From Candidatus Eiseniibacteriota bacterium (GTDB lineage Bacteria > Eisenbacteria > RBG-16-71-46 > CAIMUX01 > WJJG01), in the NCBI GenBank assembly GCA_023129715.1, contig JAGMBO010000056.1, positions 1 to 64,000 on the forward strand: 64,000 bases of DNA, written 5' to 3'. This document shows positions 23,173 through 31,938 of this stretch, piece after piece. Each line of letters begins with the position of its first letter. The stretch's first letter is position 1. Under the pieces are notes generated by a model. The model ran no database searches and was not told the origin of the DNA. It worked only from the letters and a program-made list of their open reading frames with translations. Position numbers and translations under genes: made by a program.

Positions 23173-24368
23173 CCGGCCTTCTTGTAGATTTCGAGCGCAC
23201 GCGCGAGCAGATCCTCATCATGCGTCGCCATGACGCTGTTGCGGATGCGGCAGGTGTTCTCTGGCACCGCCGGCGGGATCACCGGATTGGCGAAAACCCC
23301 TGCCTTGAGGAGTTCCTTCCAGAAATAGAAGGTATCCATCATCTGGCCGACGATGACTGGAATGACCGGGCTGTCACAGGGTCCGGTGTTGAAGCCGAGG
23401 GATTGGATGCCCTCTTTCAAGAACTGCGCGTTGCGCCATAGCCGCTCGCGGCGTTCGGGCTCGCTCTTCAGAATATCGAGGCAAGCCTGGACGGTCGCCA
23501 CCGCATAGGGTGGCAGCGCGGCTGAGAAGATCATCGCGCGGCCGTGGTGCTTGACATACTCGACTACCTTGGCCTCGCCGGCGACGAACCCACCGATGGA
23601 AGCGAAGGACTTGCTAAATGTCCCCATGATCAAGTCGACATCATCGAGGACTCCGAAGTGCTCCGCCGCACCGGCGCCCGTCTTGCCCATAACGCCCACC
23701 GAGTGGGCCTCATCGACCATCAGCTTTGCATCGTACTCCTTGGACAACCTGACAATCTCAGGCAGGTTGCTGAGATCGCCTTCCATACTGAAAACGCCGT
23801 CGACGACGATCAGCTTGCCGCCGGGGCGTTGGGCGGCCTTCTTCAAGATCCGCTCGAGATCGGGCATGTCGTTGTGCCGGTAGCGGAGGGTCTCCCCCAT
23901 CGCGAGGCGGCACCCATCGACGATACTGGCGTGGTCGAGCTTGTCGATGATGACCGTGTCGTTGCGCCCGATCAGGGTGGAGATCGCCGCCAGATTGACC
24001 TGGAACCCGGTCGAGAAGACGAGCGCGGTCTCCTTGCCGACTAAGTCGGCGAGATCGATCTCGAGCTTCTCGTGAAGATCCAGTGTGCCATTGAGGAGGC
24101 GACTGCCGGTGCAGCCGGTGCCGTATCGGCGGGCAACTTCCTCGGCGCGGCTGATGACGCGCGGATCGTGGGTCAGGCCGAGGTAGTTGTTGGAGCCGAG
24201 CATGATCTTCTGCTCGCCAGCGATGGTAACAACCGTGCCTTCAGAGCCCTCGATCGGGATGAAGAAGGGATAGAGCCCCTTGGCGGCGACCTCTTCGGCG
24301 CGGGTATCGGCATAGCACTTGGCAAAGAGGTCCGCGCGGCCGGCACGGGCCTCAGTGGCCCCGGTCAT
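23151..24368 (-). CDS. spt: Serine palmitoyltransferase-type alpha-oxoamine synthase
   Basis: This 405-residue PLP enzyme condenses serine with an acyl-CoA or acyl-ACP to 3-oxosphinganine, the first step of sphingolipid synthesis. It shows MLGSNNYLGLTHDPRV, TGCTGSRLLNGTLDLHEKLE, the DEAHSVGVMGKTGAG segment, and the PLP lysine in GTFSKSFASIGGF. Other family members (KBL, BioF, ALAS) share these motifs; the call as SPT rests on the close match around STGFQVNL and on the two ceramide genes that follow. The start at 24368 is chosen because a promoter lies at 24444-24472. The gene is first in a six-gene leftward run. Confidence 0.85.
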   Translation of the reverse strand: MTGATEARAGRADLFAKCYADTRAEEVAAKGLYPFFIPIEGSEGTVVTIAGEQKIMLGSNNYLGLTHDPRVISRAEEVARRYGTGCTGSRLLNGTLDLHEKLEIDLADLVGKETALVFSTGFQVNLAAISTLIGRNDTVIIDKLDHASIVDGCRLAMGETLRYRHNDMPDLERILKKAAQRPGGKLIVVDGVFSMEGDLSNLPEIVRLSKEYDAKLMVDEAHSVGVMGKTGAGAAEHFGVLDDVDLIMGTFSKSFASIGGFVAGEAKVVEYVKHHGRAMIFSAALPPYAVATVQACLDILKSEPERRERLWRNAQFLKEGIQSLGFNTGPCDSPVIPVIVGQMMDTFYFWKELLKAGVFANPVIPPAVPENTCRIRNSVMATHDEDLLARALEIYKKAGKKVGLI

Positions 24369-24443
24369 GTGCACCCCCAATTCGCGAAAGACAACACGGC
24401 CAACCCGCCAACCGGGGTTAGCCGAAAGGGTCACGAGGACAGT

Positions 24444-24472
24444 ATGTTAGGACGGCGTGCCGAAAGTGTCAA
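24444..24472 (-). promoter_or_regulatory. Sigma-70-type promoter of the ceramide operon
   Basis: On the minus strand TTGACA (24467-24472, perfect -35) is followed after 17 bp by TAACAT (24444-24449, 4 of 6 for the -10). Transcription would start near 24437, about 70 nt ahead of the ATG at 24368, which also argues against the longer start at 24434. The rest of the 306-bp divergent gap holds no other recognised site. Confidence 0.6.
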
Positions 24473-24674
24473 CTACGGAGGGAAGCGGGAAGTCCAGCGG
24501 GACCACCGGGGCTCGGACAATCGCCCGGGCCGGCCTACTTCTCAGCGAGAACTGGGATTCGCTGTCGGCCGCCAGACTCCATTGCTATGATCACGGCGGC
24601 TGGTAGGACCACCGGCCGCCACCGGCGGCTGCCTGCGTTCTTGCCGTTGTCCCGCCCACCCCGGGAGTAGAGCC

Positions 24675-25163
24675 ATGAACATCAGGCCCGCCATCGCCGA
24701 AGACATCGCCGCGATCTGCGCCTGTGATCATCTCGCCGGCGAGCCCGCCCGGCGGCGCTTCATTCGGGACGCCGTGGCGTCGGGAACCGCCGATGTGGCC
24801 GAGCGCGAGGCCCGGGTCATCGGATATGCTGTTCTCGACTACAGCTTCTATGGGCACGGCTTCATCGCGATGCTCTATGTCCATCCTGCTCATCGACGAG
24901 CGGGGGTCGGGGCCGGGCTCATCCGCCATGTCGAAACGCGCTGCAAGACCGCAAAACTCTTCACCTCCACGAACGAGCGCAATCGTCCCATGCAGGCGCT
25001 GCTGGTGAAGCTTGGCTATTCACCCAGTGGCGTGATCAACAATCTGGATGAGGGCGACCCCGAGATCGTCTATTTCAAACGCGGCGAGAAGCTCCCCTTC
25101 GATCGCGATACCGAGGAGGCGACTGCCCGATCTTCTGTCCCCCGCAAGGACCCGAACCGATAG
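24675..25163 (+). CDS. GNAT-family N-acetyltransferase
   Basis: The 162-residue protein shows MNIRPAIAEDIAAICACD at the start and the acetyl-CoA loop YVHPAHRRAGVGAGLIRH (HRRAGVG), followed by FTSTNERNRPMQALLVKLGY, which has the Asn and late Tyr typical of GNAT folds. The substrate is unknown. It heads a short rightward run and is divergent from the ceramide operon. The ATG at 24675 follows GGGAGTAG. Confidence 0.85.
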   Translation: MNIRPAIAEDIAAICACDHLAGEPARRRFIRDAVASGTADVAEREARVIGYAVLDYSFYGHGFIAMLYVHPAHRRAGVGAGLIRHVETRCKTAKLFTSTNERNRPMQALLVKLGYSPSGVINNLDEGDPEIVYFKRGEKLPFDRDTEEATARSSVPRKDPNR

Positions 25164-25174
25164 GGGCGCTGCCC

Positions 25175-25936
25175 ATGGACATCCAGCGGATGATCTGCGC
25201 CGGGTTCGATTCCCTGACGCCCGCACGCCTGACGTTCCTGCACAAAGCCTTTCACACGCTTCCTCCGCTGGATCGCCCGCGGATCCTCGACCTCGGTTGT
25301 GGTCGCGGCGGCCCCACGCTCGAGCTGGCCCGGCTGAGCGGAGGTGAGATCATCGCCATCGACACCGACGCGGAGGCCCTCGATGCACTCGCGGCAAGCG
25401 CCGCGTCGGCGGGTCTGGCGGATCGCATTCATATCAGGAAGCACTCGATGGATGCGCTCGACTTCGCCCAGGACTCCTTCGACATCATCTGGGCGGAGGC
25501 CTCGATTCACGCCATCGGCTTCGAGGAGGGGCTGCGGGATTGGCGGCGGATGTTGAAGCCCGATGGATTTCTGGTGATCCACGAGATGGCTTGGTTGCGT
25601 CCTGATCCACCTGCAGAGATCGCAGCGTATTGGATGCGATACTTCCCCGGCATTCGCACGGTGGACGAGTATACGTCAGCGATCCGGCGCGGCGGCTATC
25701 GCCTCTTGGATGCCTTCGCACTCCCGAAGGACTTCTGGTGGCAGAACTTCTTCCATCCCCTGGAGCTTCGCCTGCAGGCCTTGAACAGTGACTTCCAGGG
25801 AAACGACGAAGCCCTGGCCGCGCTGCGCCCGCACCAGAGAGAGGTCGATCTCTGCAGGCAATACCCGGATTGGTATGGTTCCGCCTATCTGGTGATGCAG
25901 AAGGATCGGGGATCGGGGAAAGAGGAGGGAACCTAA
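25175..25936 (+). CDS. SAM-dependent class I methyltransferase
   Basis: The 253-residue protein has the SAM-binding motif I ILDLGCGRGGPTLELA, motif II acidic end IIAIDTDAEAL, and later DIIWAEASIHAIGF and WRRMLKPDGFLVIHE. These are typical of small-molecule methyltransferases. The substrate is not indicated. Its TAA stop overlaps the next ATG (TAATG), so it is probably co-translated with the flavodoxin-like gene, and it starts 11 bp after the GNAT gene. Confidence 0.85.
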   Translation: MDIQRMICAGFDSLTPARLTFLHKAFHTLPPLDRPRILDLGCGRGGPTLELARLSGGEIIAIDTDAEALDALAASAASAGLADRIHIRKHSMDALDFAQDSFDIIWAEASIHAIGFEEGLRDWRRMLKPDGFLVIHEMAWLRPDPPAEIAAYWMRYFPGIRTVDEYTSAIRRGGYRLLDAFALPKDFWWQNFFHPLELRLQALNSDFQGNDEALAALRPHQREVDLCRQYPDWYGSAYLVMQKDRGSGKEEGT

Positions 25937-26631
25937 TGAGCAGAGCCGTCGCCATCAATGGCAGTCCCCGCATGCAGAACGGAAACACCGCGCTGATCCT
26001 AGATGCCTTCATTCAAGGAATGAGGGATGCTGGGACAGAGGTCGATCTGATCTATGCCAACCGCGTGAAGGCCCAGGCCTGCACGGGCGAGCTCCACTGC
26101 TGGCTCAAGCATCCGGGCGAGTGTTACATCCGCGATGAGATGCAGGAGCTCTACCCCGCCCTACGAGCAACCCAGCTCCTCGTGCTCGCCACACCGGTCT
26201 ACATCCCGCTGCCCGGCGAAATGCAGAATCTGATCAACAGACTGTGCCCCCTCCTCGAACCGGTGCTCGAAACCCGCGAAGGACGCACCCGCGGCCGGCT
26301 CCGCCAGGGCGTCGCAATTGAGAGCGTGGCACTTGTCTCGACGTGCGGCTGGTGGGAGTTGGAGAACTTCGACACCGTTGTCCGGATCGCCGAGGAGTTC
26401 GCCGCGGACGCCGGCGTTCCCTTTGCCGGGGCGGTCTTGCGTCCTCACGCTCCCGTCATGCGGCCGGGCGGGAAGGTCACTGCCGAGGGCCAGGCCATTC
26501 TGGATGCCGTCCGCACGGCCGGCGGCCAGCTCGCGACCGCCGGGGCAATGGATGAGCAAACGCTCGCGGCGATCCGCCGCCCCCTGCTACCCCAGGAAGA
26601 CTATCGGCGCAGGCTCAACGCACTCGGCTGA
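25936..26631 (+). CDS. NADPH-dependent FMN reductase / flavodoxin-like protein
   Basis: The 231-residue protein begins SRAVAINGSPRMQNGNTALI, the FMN-binding GSPRxxxNT loop of the flavodoxin-like reductases, and has LVLATPVYIPLPGEMQNLINRLCP, the second FMN loop. A Cys pair (ACTGELHCW) resembles that of iron-sulfur flavoprotein-type members. The ATG overlaps the previous stop codon. It probably transfers electrons in the cytoplasm; partners are unknown. Confidence 0.85.
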   Translation: MSRAVAINGSPRMQNGNTALILDAFIQGMRDAGTEVDLIYANRVKAQACTGELHCWLKHPGECYIRDEMQELYPALRATQLLVLATPVYIPLPGEMQNLINRLCPLLEPVLETREGRTRGRLRQGVAIESVALVSTCGWWELENFDTVVRIAEEFAADAGVPFAGAVLRPHAPVMRPGGKVTAEGQAILDAVRTAGGQLATAGAMDEQTLAAIRRPLLPQEDYRRRLNALG

Positions 26632-26651
26632 GGGGCCGTTGCGGGCACGGT

Positions 26652-26828
26652 GAACTCATCACGCGGCTGGAGCAGATGAATGATCAGGACATCGCCCGGA
26701 CTGCCATCCACCCCCGGCTGAATCAGCCCATGCGCGTCCTCGATTTGATGATCTTCGCCGCGGAGCACGACGACCATCACCTCGTGCGCATTACCGAGCT
26801 GCTTCAGATCCTCGGCAGAGAAGCATAG
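26652..26828 (+). pseudogene. DinB-family remnant (C-terminal fragment)
   Basis: The frame ending at 26828 reads LEQMNDQDIARTAIHPRLNQ and then MRVLDLMIFAAEHDDHHLVRI, the C-terminal metal-binding motif of DinB-like proteins (HPRxNxxMRxxD...EHDxHHLxxI). No N-terminal half or proper start precedes it; the flavodoxin-like gene ends just upstream. It looks like the end of a gene truncated by deletion. Confidence 0.65.
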
Positions 26829-27144
26829 GTGGCCGCTTCCTCGGCGGCGGTGATGCTTCCCTCGTTGGTCGTCGCCCTTGTCGATCGGTGCCGCGTGAGG
26901 CGTTGGTTCGAGCTCAGCAGGACGACAGAGGTCTCCTGGCGAATCCAATCAACTTGTTCCTTCCCTATTGGGATGCGATCATAGCGCTTCACAATGTCGC
27001 CGCCGCCGAGAGCTGCCGCGAGATCTGTGGGATTTCGGGTTGTCAAGAACGCTGGATGCGTAGCACGATGCACGGCGGCTCGCGGACACGCCATCGCGCT
27101 CGACGCCGCGAGACATAAGCTTGTCCGGCCAAAGGAGTTAGCAT
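26829..27144. other. Intergenic stretch after the DinB remnant
   Basis: I see no recognisable gene. Frames of about 75-120 residues occur on both strands but carry no family motif and lack convincing starts. The ATG of the next gene is preceded by AAAGGAG, at its right end. Confidence 0.4.
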
Positions 27145-27555
27145 ATGATCGGTCAACTGGATCCAGCAATCCTGGACGCCTTGCTCGAGACGCTGCCGCT
27201 CGAGTTCTCGGTCGTCGACCGCAACGACGAGGTGCTTGCCTGGAACAAGCACGAGACGCGGATCTTCAAGCGCCCCCGCGGAGTCCTCGGCCGCAACGTC
27301 CGCAACTGCCATCCCAAGAGGAGTATCGAGTTGGTCGCGCGGATCATCGAGGAAATGAAGGCGGGTACCCGGAACAAGGCGCGCTTCTGGATCGACATGC
27401 CGCTCGGTCCAAGCAAGGAACCGCAGAAGATCCTCATCGAATACTACGCACTGCGCGATGCCAAAGGCGCCTACCTCGGCTGTCTCGAAGCCTCACAGAA
27501 TATCGCCGAGATTCAAGGGCTCACCGGGCAGAAGCGGCTGCTCGACGAAGCATAG
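27145..27555 (+). CDS. Single-domain PAS protein
   Basis: The 136-residue protein is one PAS domain: LPLEFSVVDRNDEVLAWNKH, RPRGVLGRNVRNCHP, ARFWIDMP and ILIEYYALRDAKGAYLGCLEASQNIAEIQ. It matches the PAS domain found at the end of DUF438 and hemerythrin-type proteins, including the closing TGQKRLLDEA. It carries no output domain, so it may be a stand-alone sensor or a fragment of a longer ancestral protein. AAAGGAG ahead of the ATG is a strong ribosome binding site. Confidence 0.8.
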   Translation: MIGQLDPAILDALLETLPLEFSVVDRNDEVLAWNKHETRIFKRPRGVLGRNVRNCHPKRSIELVARIIEEMKAGTRNKARFWIDMPLGPSKEPQKILIEYYALRDAKGAYLGCLEASQNIAEIQGLTGQKRLLDEA

Positions 27556-27618
27556 AGTTCTCTGCGTCTGCACCGGCCGGCACGCGAGGGGGTGTCAGGC
27601 TCCAGAGGATGCTCGGTG

Positions 27619-28155
27619 ATGGAAGCTCCCCCGACACGCACCTACTGGATCGTGCCCGAGAGGATCCTCGCCGGCCCCTATCCCGGATCGCCCTGGCCCC
27701 ACGAGCGGCCGCCGCTGTTGATCGCACTGCTCGAGCGCGGCTTTTCCTTCTTCCTCGATCTCACCGAGCTCTATGAGAACGACACCCATCCTTATAAAGA
27801 GGATCTCGCCGACCTGGCCGCGGCGGCCGGACGGCCGGCGATCCATCGCCGCATCGCGGTGCCCGATTTCGGTACGCCCTCCACCGCACAGATGCACGAG
27901 ATCCTCGCGGTGATCGACGCTGCCTTCGAGGAGGGCCACCGGATCTACGTCCATTGCTTCGCCGGGGTTGGGCGCACGGCGACCGTCAGTGGTTGTTACC
28001 TCGTCCACCATGGCTGCAATGTGCGTAGGGCGTTGAAGATCCTCAATCCCGAGAGCAGGGGGATCTTCTCGCGGAGCGTGCGGCGGCCCGGAGCGCCGGA
28101 GCAACGACGGATGGTCGAGACCTGGGCAGCCGCGGAGCAAGAAAAGCGAGGATGA
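27619..28155 (+). CDS. Protein-tyrosine/dual-specificity phosphatase-like protein
   Basis: The 178-residue protein has the CX5R active site in YVHCFAGVGRTATVSGCYL and a plausible general-acid Asp in AVPDFGTPS. It starts TYWIVPERILAGPYPGS, as in bacterial dual-specificity phosphatases. It may act on tyrosine-phosphorylated proteins or other phosphoesters. The stop overlaps the next ATG (ATGA). The ATG at 27619 is the best supported start; an upstream alternative at 27592 lacks a clear ribosome binding site. Confidence 0.85.
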   Translation: MEAPPTRTYWIVPERILAGPYPGSPWPHERPPLLIALLERGFSFFLDLTELYENDTHPYKEDLADLAAAAGRPAIHRRIAVPDFGTPSTAQMHEILAVIDAAFEEGHRIYVHCFAGVGRTATVSGCYLVHHGCNVRRALKILNPESRGIFSRSVRRPGAPEQRRMVETWAAAEQEKRG

Positions 28156-28631
28156 TCACCGCCGGGGTGGCCGCGTCAGCCTCGGACCGGGGCGCGTCCG
28201 AGACCAGGGAGGGCATGGTGATCGAGTACCGCCAAACCGCCGCCGGGCTGGCCCCCGCCCAGCTCCCGGGGTTCTTTGAGGGATGGAGGAACCCACCCGA
28301 CCCGCCGACCCATCTCCGGCTGCTCGAAGGCAGTGACCTGGTCGAGCTTGCGGTGGACACCGCAACCGGGGAGGTCGCCGGCTTCATCACCGCGATCACC
28401 GACGGAGTTCTCGCCGCCTACATCCCCCTTCTCGAAGTCCGTCCCGAGTACCGGCGCCGCGGAATCGGCCGCGAGCTGGTTCAGAGGATGCTGGACCGGC
28501 TCGGTTCCTTGTATATGATCGATCTGGTGTGTGACCCGGCGTTGCAGGGTTTCTATCGCCGATTCGGGATGGCGCCGCTGGCCGCCATGGCCCAGCGTAA
28601 CTACGACCGGCAGTCGGGGCACCAGGCTTGA
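28152..28631 (+). CDS. GNAT-family N-acetyltransferase
   Basis: The 159-residue protein has the GNAT core: AAYIPLLEVRPEYRRRGIGRELV with the acetyl-CoA loop RRRGIG, and GFYRRFGM near the end. The ATG overlaps the phosphatase stop codon. An internal ATG at residue 22 (MVIEYRQTAAG) could be the true start, since the first 21 residues look less conserved. The substrate is unknown. Confidence 0.85.
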   Translation: MITAGVAASASDRGASETREGMVIEYRQTAAGLAPAQLPGFFEGWRNPPDPPTHLRLLEGSDLVELAVDTATGEVAGFITAITDGVLAAYIPLLEVRPEYRRRGIGRELVQRMLDRLGSLYMIDLVCDPALQGFYRRFGMAPLAAMAQRNYDRQSGHQA

Positions 28632-28896
28632 GGCTTGAGCCTTGAGCTTGCTGTTCCGGCAGAGATGGACGTCGACATCGTCAGCCTTTTCCGTCGCATC
28701 CCGGATGACGATGCACCCGAACAGGAGCGTGAACCGTGAGTCAGCGACAGTTCGGGGACCGCTATCGCGCGTACGCTCGCCCGCGGGGGCATGCTACCGG
28801 GTGTGCTCTAACCCCCGTCTGCGGTAGTCTTGTTGCTACCCGAGCGCCGCCCCTCTCGGGCGGCGCCCCGGTGACAACCGGCAAGGAGAACCAACC

Positions 28897-30105
28897 ATGC
28901 ACCGATTCGCCCGCCTGACCGCCACCCTCCCGGCCCTCTTTCTACTGTTCTCCTGCGGTGGACCGCCCGGACCGGTGGTGGAGGCCCCATCCTTCGATGA
29001 AGCCCGCCGCCTTGCCGTCGAGAACGACGATCTCATCGTGATCGACTTCTGGCACGACGGCTGTCCGCCGTGCGCCGACTTCGCCCTCGCGGTGGAGGAA
29101 GATGCCGGCATCAGGCGCGCCCTCGACGGTCTCGTCCTCGTCAAGATCGATACCCGCAACCCCGAGCAGAACGCGCTCGCCGATTCCCACGACGTTCGGA
29201 TGTTCCCGACCTTCGTGATGACCGACTCCCACGGGGAGGTCCTCTCGCGTTGGATCGGATATGGGGATCCCGAGGACTGGATCGCTACAGTCGCGGCGAT
29301 CAAAGATGATCCGGTCACCGCCGCCGAGCGCGCCGCCCGCCACCAATCCAATCCCAGCTTCCGCGATGCGCTCGCGCTCGGCAGGCTCTCCCTGGCCCGC
29401 AGGGAATGCGCCGACGCCGAGCGTTTCTTCCGCGATGCGCTGCGTCTGGATCCATCCAAGGCCAAGGAGGCCGACGTCCCGATCAGGATCTTTCGCGCTG
29501 CCTACCATGGTGTCGGGGAAGAACAGATCGCCGTGGATCACGCCACCCGCATCGCCTCGGGGCTCCTCCAGGAACCGCGGTTGAAACCCGAGTATGCCTT
29601 CGAGGTCACCGAGCGATTCGTGGACGCCATCGACCAGGTCGGCGAGGAACGCGTCATTCCCTGCTTGCGCATGGCCTATCCTCACATCGTCGACTTGGCC
29701 GATGCCGAGTTCCAGGAGCGCCAGAACGAGTTCTTCATCAACTACGCGATCTATGTCGAGAAGAACGCCACCCAGGCGCTGCGCCTGAAGCGCGCCGGAC
29801 TGCCCGAAGCCTGGTCGGAGGATCCGGACGCACTCAACAGCTTCGCCTGGTGGTGTTTCGAGCACGACCTCAACTTGGAGGAGGCCGAGCAGGTCGCCGC
29901 CCGCGGCGTAGAGCTCGCTACGTCCGAGGCCGCGCGGGCCAACGTGCTCGACACGCAGGCCGAGATCGTCAATGCGCTCGGCCGGACGCAGGCAGCCTTC
30001 GCCCTGATCGAGCGCGCACTCGAACTCGATCCGCAGAGCGAGTACCTGCAACACCAGCACGAGCGCTTCAACGACTTGGTCAACGGGAGCGCGGAGATGC
30101 CATGA
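28897..30105 (+). CDS. Thioredoxin-like lipoprotein with C-terminal helical repeats
   Basis: The 402-residue protein has a lipobox (LFLLFSC at residues 15-21), so it is a membrane-anchored lipoprotein. A thioredoxin-like domain follows (about 30-140) with the redox motif in DFWHDGCPPCADF (CPPC) and the cis-Pro in VRMFPTFVMT. The rest (about 150-400) is helical and TPR-like (FFRDALRLDPSKAKEADV, LIERALELDPQSEYL). It probably acts in disulfide chemistry of exported proteins. It overlaps the next gene by ATGA. Confidence 0.8.
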   Translation: MHRFARLTATLPALFLLFSCGGPPGPVVEAPSFDEARRLAVENDDLIVIDFWHDGCPPCADFALAVEEDAGIRRALDGLVLVKIDTRNPEQNALADSHDVRMFPTFVMTDSHGEVLSRWIGYGDPEDWIATVAAIKDDPVTAAERAARHQSNPSFRDALALGRLSLARRECADAERFFRDALRLDPSKAKEADVPIRIFRAAYHGVGEEQIAVDHATRIASGLLQEPRLKPEYAFEVTERFVDAIDQVGEERVIPCLRMAYPHIVDLADAEFQERQNEFFINYAIYVEKNATQALRLKRAGLPEAWSEDPDALNSFAWWCFEHDLNLEEAEQVAARGVELATSEAARANVLDTQAEIVNALGRTQAAFALIERALELDPQSEYLQHQHERFNDLVNGSAEMP

Positions 30106-30599
30106 GCGGCTTCGCCTCCAGTCATGAGGTCCATTTCCGCAAGCGCACCGCTCCGGTATTCGCCAATCTGCTCGCCGCGGGAGCGGTCATTCTGGCGGGC
30201 CACTGGACCGGCCGGCGGCGATGGGCACTGCTCGTGGCCGCCATCCCGCTCGGGCTCGCACTCGTCGATTTTGTCTGGTCCTATCTGCGGCCATTGCTTA
30301 CCGTCACTCCCTGGAGCCTGACCTATCGGCCGGGCCCCTTGCAGGGCGCGCGGGAGATCTCGCAGGCAGAGATCCACCGTTGGATCCTGGTGAAGAAGCA
30401 ATTGACCCTGGAATTCGCCGCCCAGCCGCCGCTGAAGATCGGGCTCGGAAACCTCTCCGAGGATGGCCGCCGGGAGTTGGGCCGGCTGCTCCAGACGTTT
30501 GGCTACCGGGGCTCAGTAGGCGCGCCCGCGAAATCCGCAGATCTCGACACTCAACAGGATGCCCACACTTCGCAGAAGGGGGAGGTACTCAATGGCTGA
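30102..30599 (+). CDS. Small membrane protein, unknown
   Basis: The 165-residue protein has two hydrophobic segments (about residues 18-37 and 43-62) followed by a soluble part with beta-strand-like PH-domain features (TPWSLTYRPGPLQGAREI, WILVKKQLTLEFAAQPPLKI). It resembles bacterial PH-like membrane proteins, but no named family can be assigned. It begins at an ATG overlapping the lipoprotein stop and ends 8 bp inside the aminopeptidase gene, so it sits in a tightly coupled three-gene unit. Confidence 0.6.
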   Translation: MSGFASSHEVHFRKRTAPVFANLLAAGAVILAGHWTGRRRWALLVAAIPLGLALVDFVWSYLRPLLTVTPWSLTYRPGPLQGAREISQAEIHRWILVKKQLTLEFAAQPPLKIGLGNLSEDGRRELGRLLQTFGYRGSVGAPAKSADLDTQQDAHTSQKGEVLNG

Positions 30600-31698
30600 T
30601 CCACGCATCGCCAAGTTGGCCAAGGTCCTCGTGCAATACAGCCTCGATGTCCGGAAGGGCGACTGGGTCCGTATCGACGGCTCATCACTGGCCGGAGACC
30701 TGATGGCGGCGGCCTACGCCGAGGTGCTCGCTCGCGGCGGCCATCCATCGATCCAGGCCTCGCTGCCCGGGATCCGCCACCACTTTCTGAAAAACGCCAC
30801 CAAGCAACAGCTCGCCTATCTCTCGCCCGCCGAGCGGCTCGCTTTCCGCAAGGTGGACAAGATCCTCAACATCTTGGGAGGCTGGAACAGCAAGGAGATG
30901 ACGCATGTCGACCCCCAGGCACTCGGCCTGCTCCAATCCTCCCGCAAGGCGGTCTTCGATATGATCATGCGCCGGGTCAGCTCCGGCTCCCTCGGTCTCT
31001 GCATCACGCAGTTTCCCTGTGACTCCTCCGCCCAGGATGCCGAGATGGCGCTGAGTGAATACGAGGAGTTCATCTTCCGCGCCGCCTTGCTTGATAAACG
31101 CGATCCCGTCGCAGCCTGGCGTGAGCTCTCCCGTCGTCAGGAGAAGATCATCAAGCACTTGAGCCGTCTGAAGACGATCCACATCGTCGGCCCCGATACC
31201 GATCTCAGCTTCCGCGTCGCGGGACGCATCTGGGTCAACTGCGACGGCAAGATCAACTTCCCCGACGGTGAGATCTTCACCGGTCCCTGGGAGAATTCCG
31301 CGGAAGGGCATATCCGTTACGCCTTCCCCGCGGTCTATGCCGGCCGCGAGGTCTCCGATGTCCGGCTGACCTTCAAGAAGGGCAAGGTGGTTGAAGCCAC
31401 CGCGGAGAAGGGCGCGGAGCTTCTAGACACGCTCCTCGACACCGATCCCGGCGCGCGACGAGTCGGGGAACTCGCCTTCGGCACCAATCCGGCGATCAAG
31501 GAGTTCACCAAGAACACGCTCTTCGACGAGAAGATCGGCGGAACGATGCACATCGCCCTCGGGGCCTCGCTGCCCCAGTCGGGGGCCAAAAACAAGTCCG
31601 CGATCCACTGGGATATGGTCTGCGACACGCGCCGGGGGTTCACGATCTACGGCGACGGCAAGCCGATTCACAGGAACGGGAAGTTCCTGATCAAGTAG
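30592..31698 (+). CDS. M29-family aminopeptidase
   Basis: The 368-residue protein resembles the thermophilic M29 aminopeptidases (AmpS/aminopeptidase T). It shows LVQYSLDVRKGDWVRIDGSS at the start, LSFRVAGRIWVNCDGKINFPDGEIFTGP with the conserved N-x-PDGE-x-F metal site, NSAEGHIRYAFPAV, and IGGTMHIALGASLPQSGA then SAIHWDMV near the end, with the His and Asp metal ligands. GGGGGAGG ahead of the ATG at 30592 is a strong ribosome binding site. Confidence 0.9.
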   Translation: MADPRIAKLAKVLVQYSLDVRKGDWVRIDGSSLAGDLMAAAYAEVLARGGHPSIQASLPGIRHHFLKNATKQQLAYLSPAERLAFRKVDKILNILGGWNSKEMTHVDPQALGLLQSSRKAVFDMIMRRVSSGSLGLCITQFPCDSSAQDAEMALSEYEEFIFRAALLDKRDPVAAWRELSRRQEKIIKHLSRLKTIHIVGPDTDLSFRVAGRIWVNCDGKINFPDGEIFTGPWENSAEGHIRYAFPAVYAGREVSDVRLTFKKGKVVEATAEKGAELLDTLLDTDPGARRVGELAFGTNPAIKEFTKNTLFDEKIGGTMHIALGASLPQSGAKNKSAIHWDMVCDTRRGFTIYGDGKPIHRNGKFLIK

Positions 31699-31938
31699 AC
31701 GCCGATTCCGCGGGATCACACCCGGGGGTGGGGCGCGAGGTCGGAGAGCCCGAGCGGGGTGCCCGGAGGCGAGCGGTGACCTCAAGCATCAGTCTGTATT
31801 TCCGGCGAGGCTCTGCGTTCTGGGCGGCTGCTGCGGAACCGACGGCCGGCACATTCGCGCCATTGCGCAGCGTCTCGCCGCCGGGAAATCTCGATCTCGA
31901 TAGCGTAGCGCCTCACCGCCAGGAGGATCCACGGACCA

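Noticed and set aside
28665-28739. A 24-codon frame MDVDIVSLFRR... between two genes
   Set aside because: It is too short and has no clear ribosome binding site or family features to support a gene.
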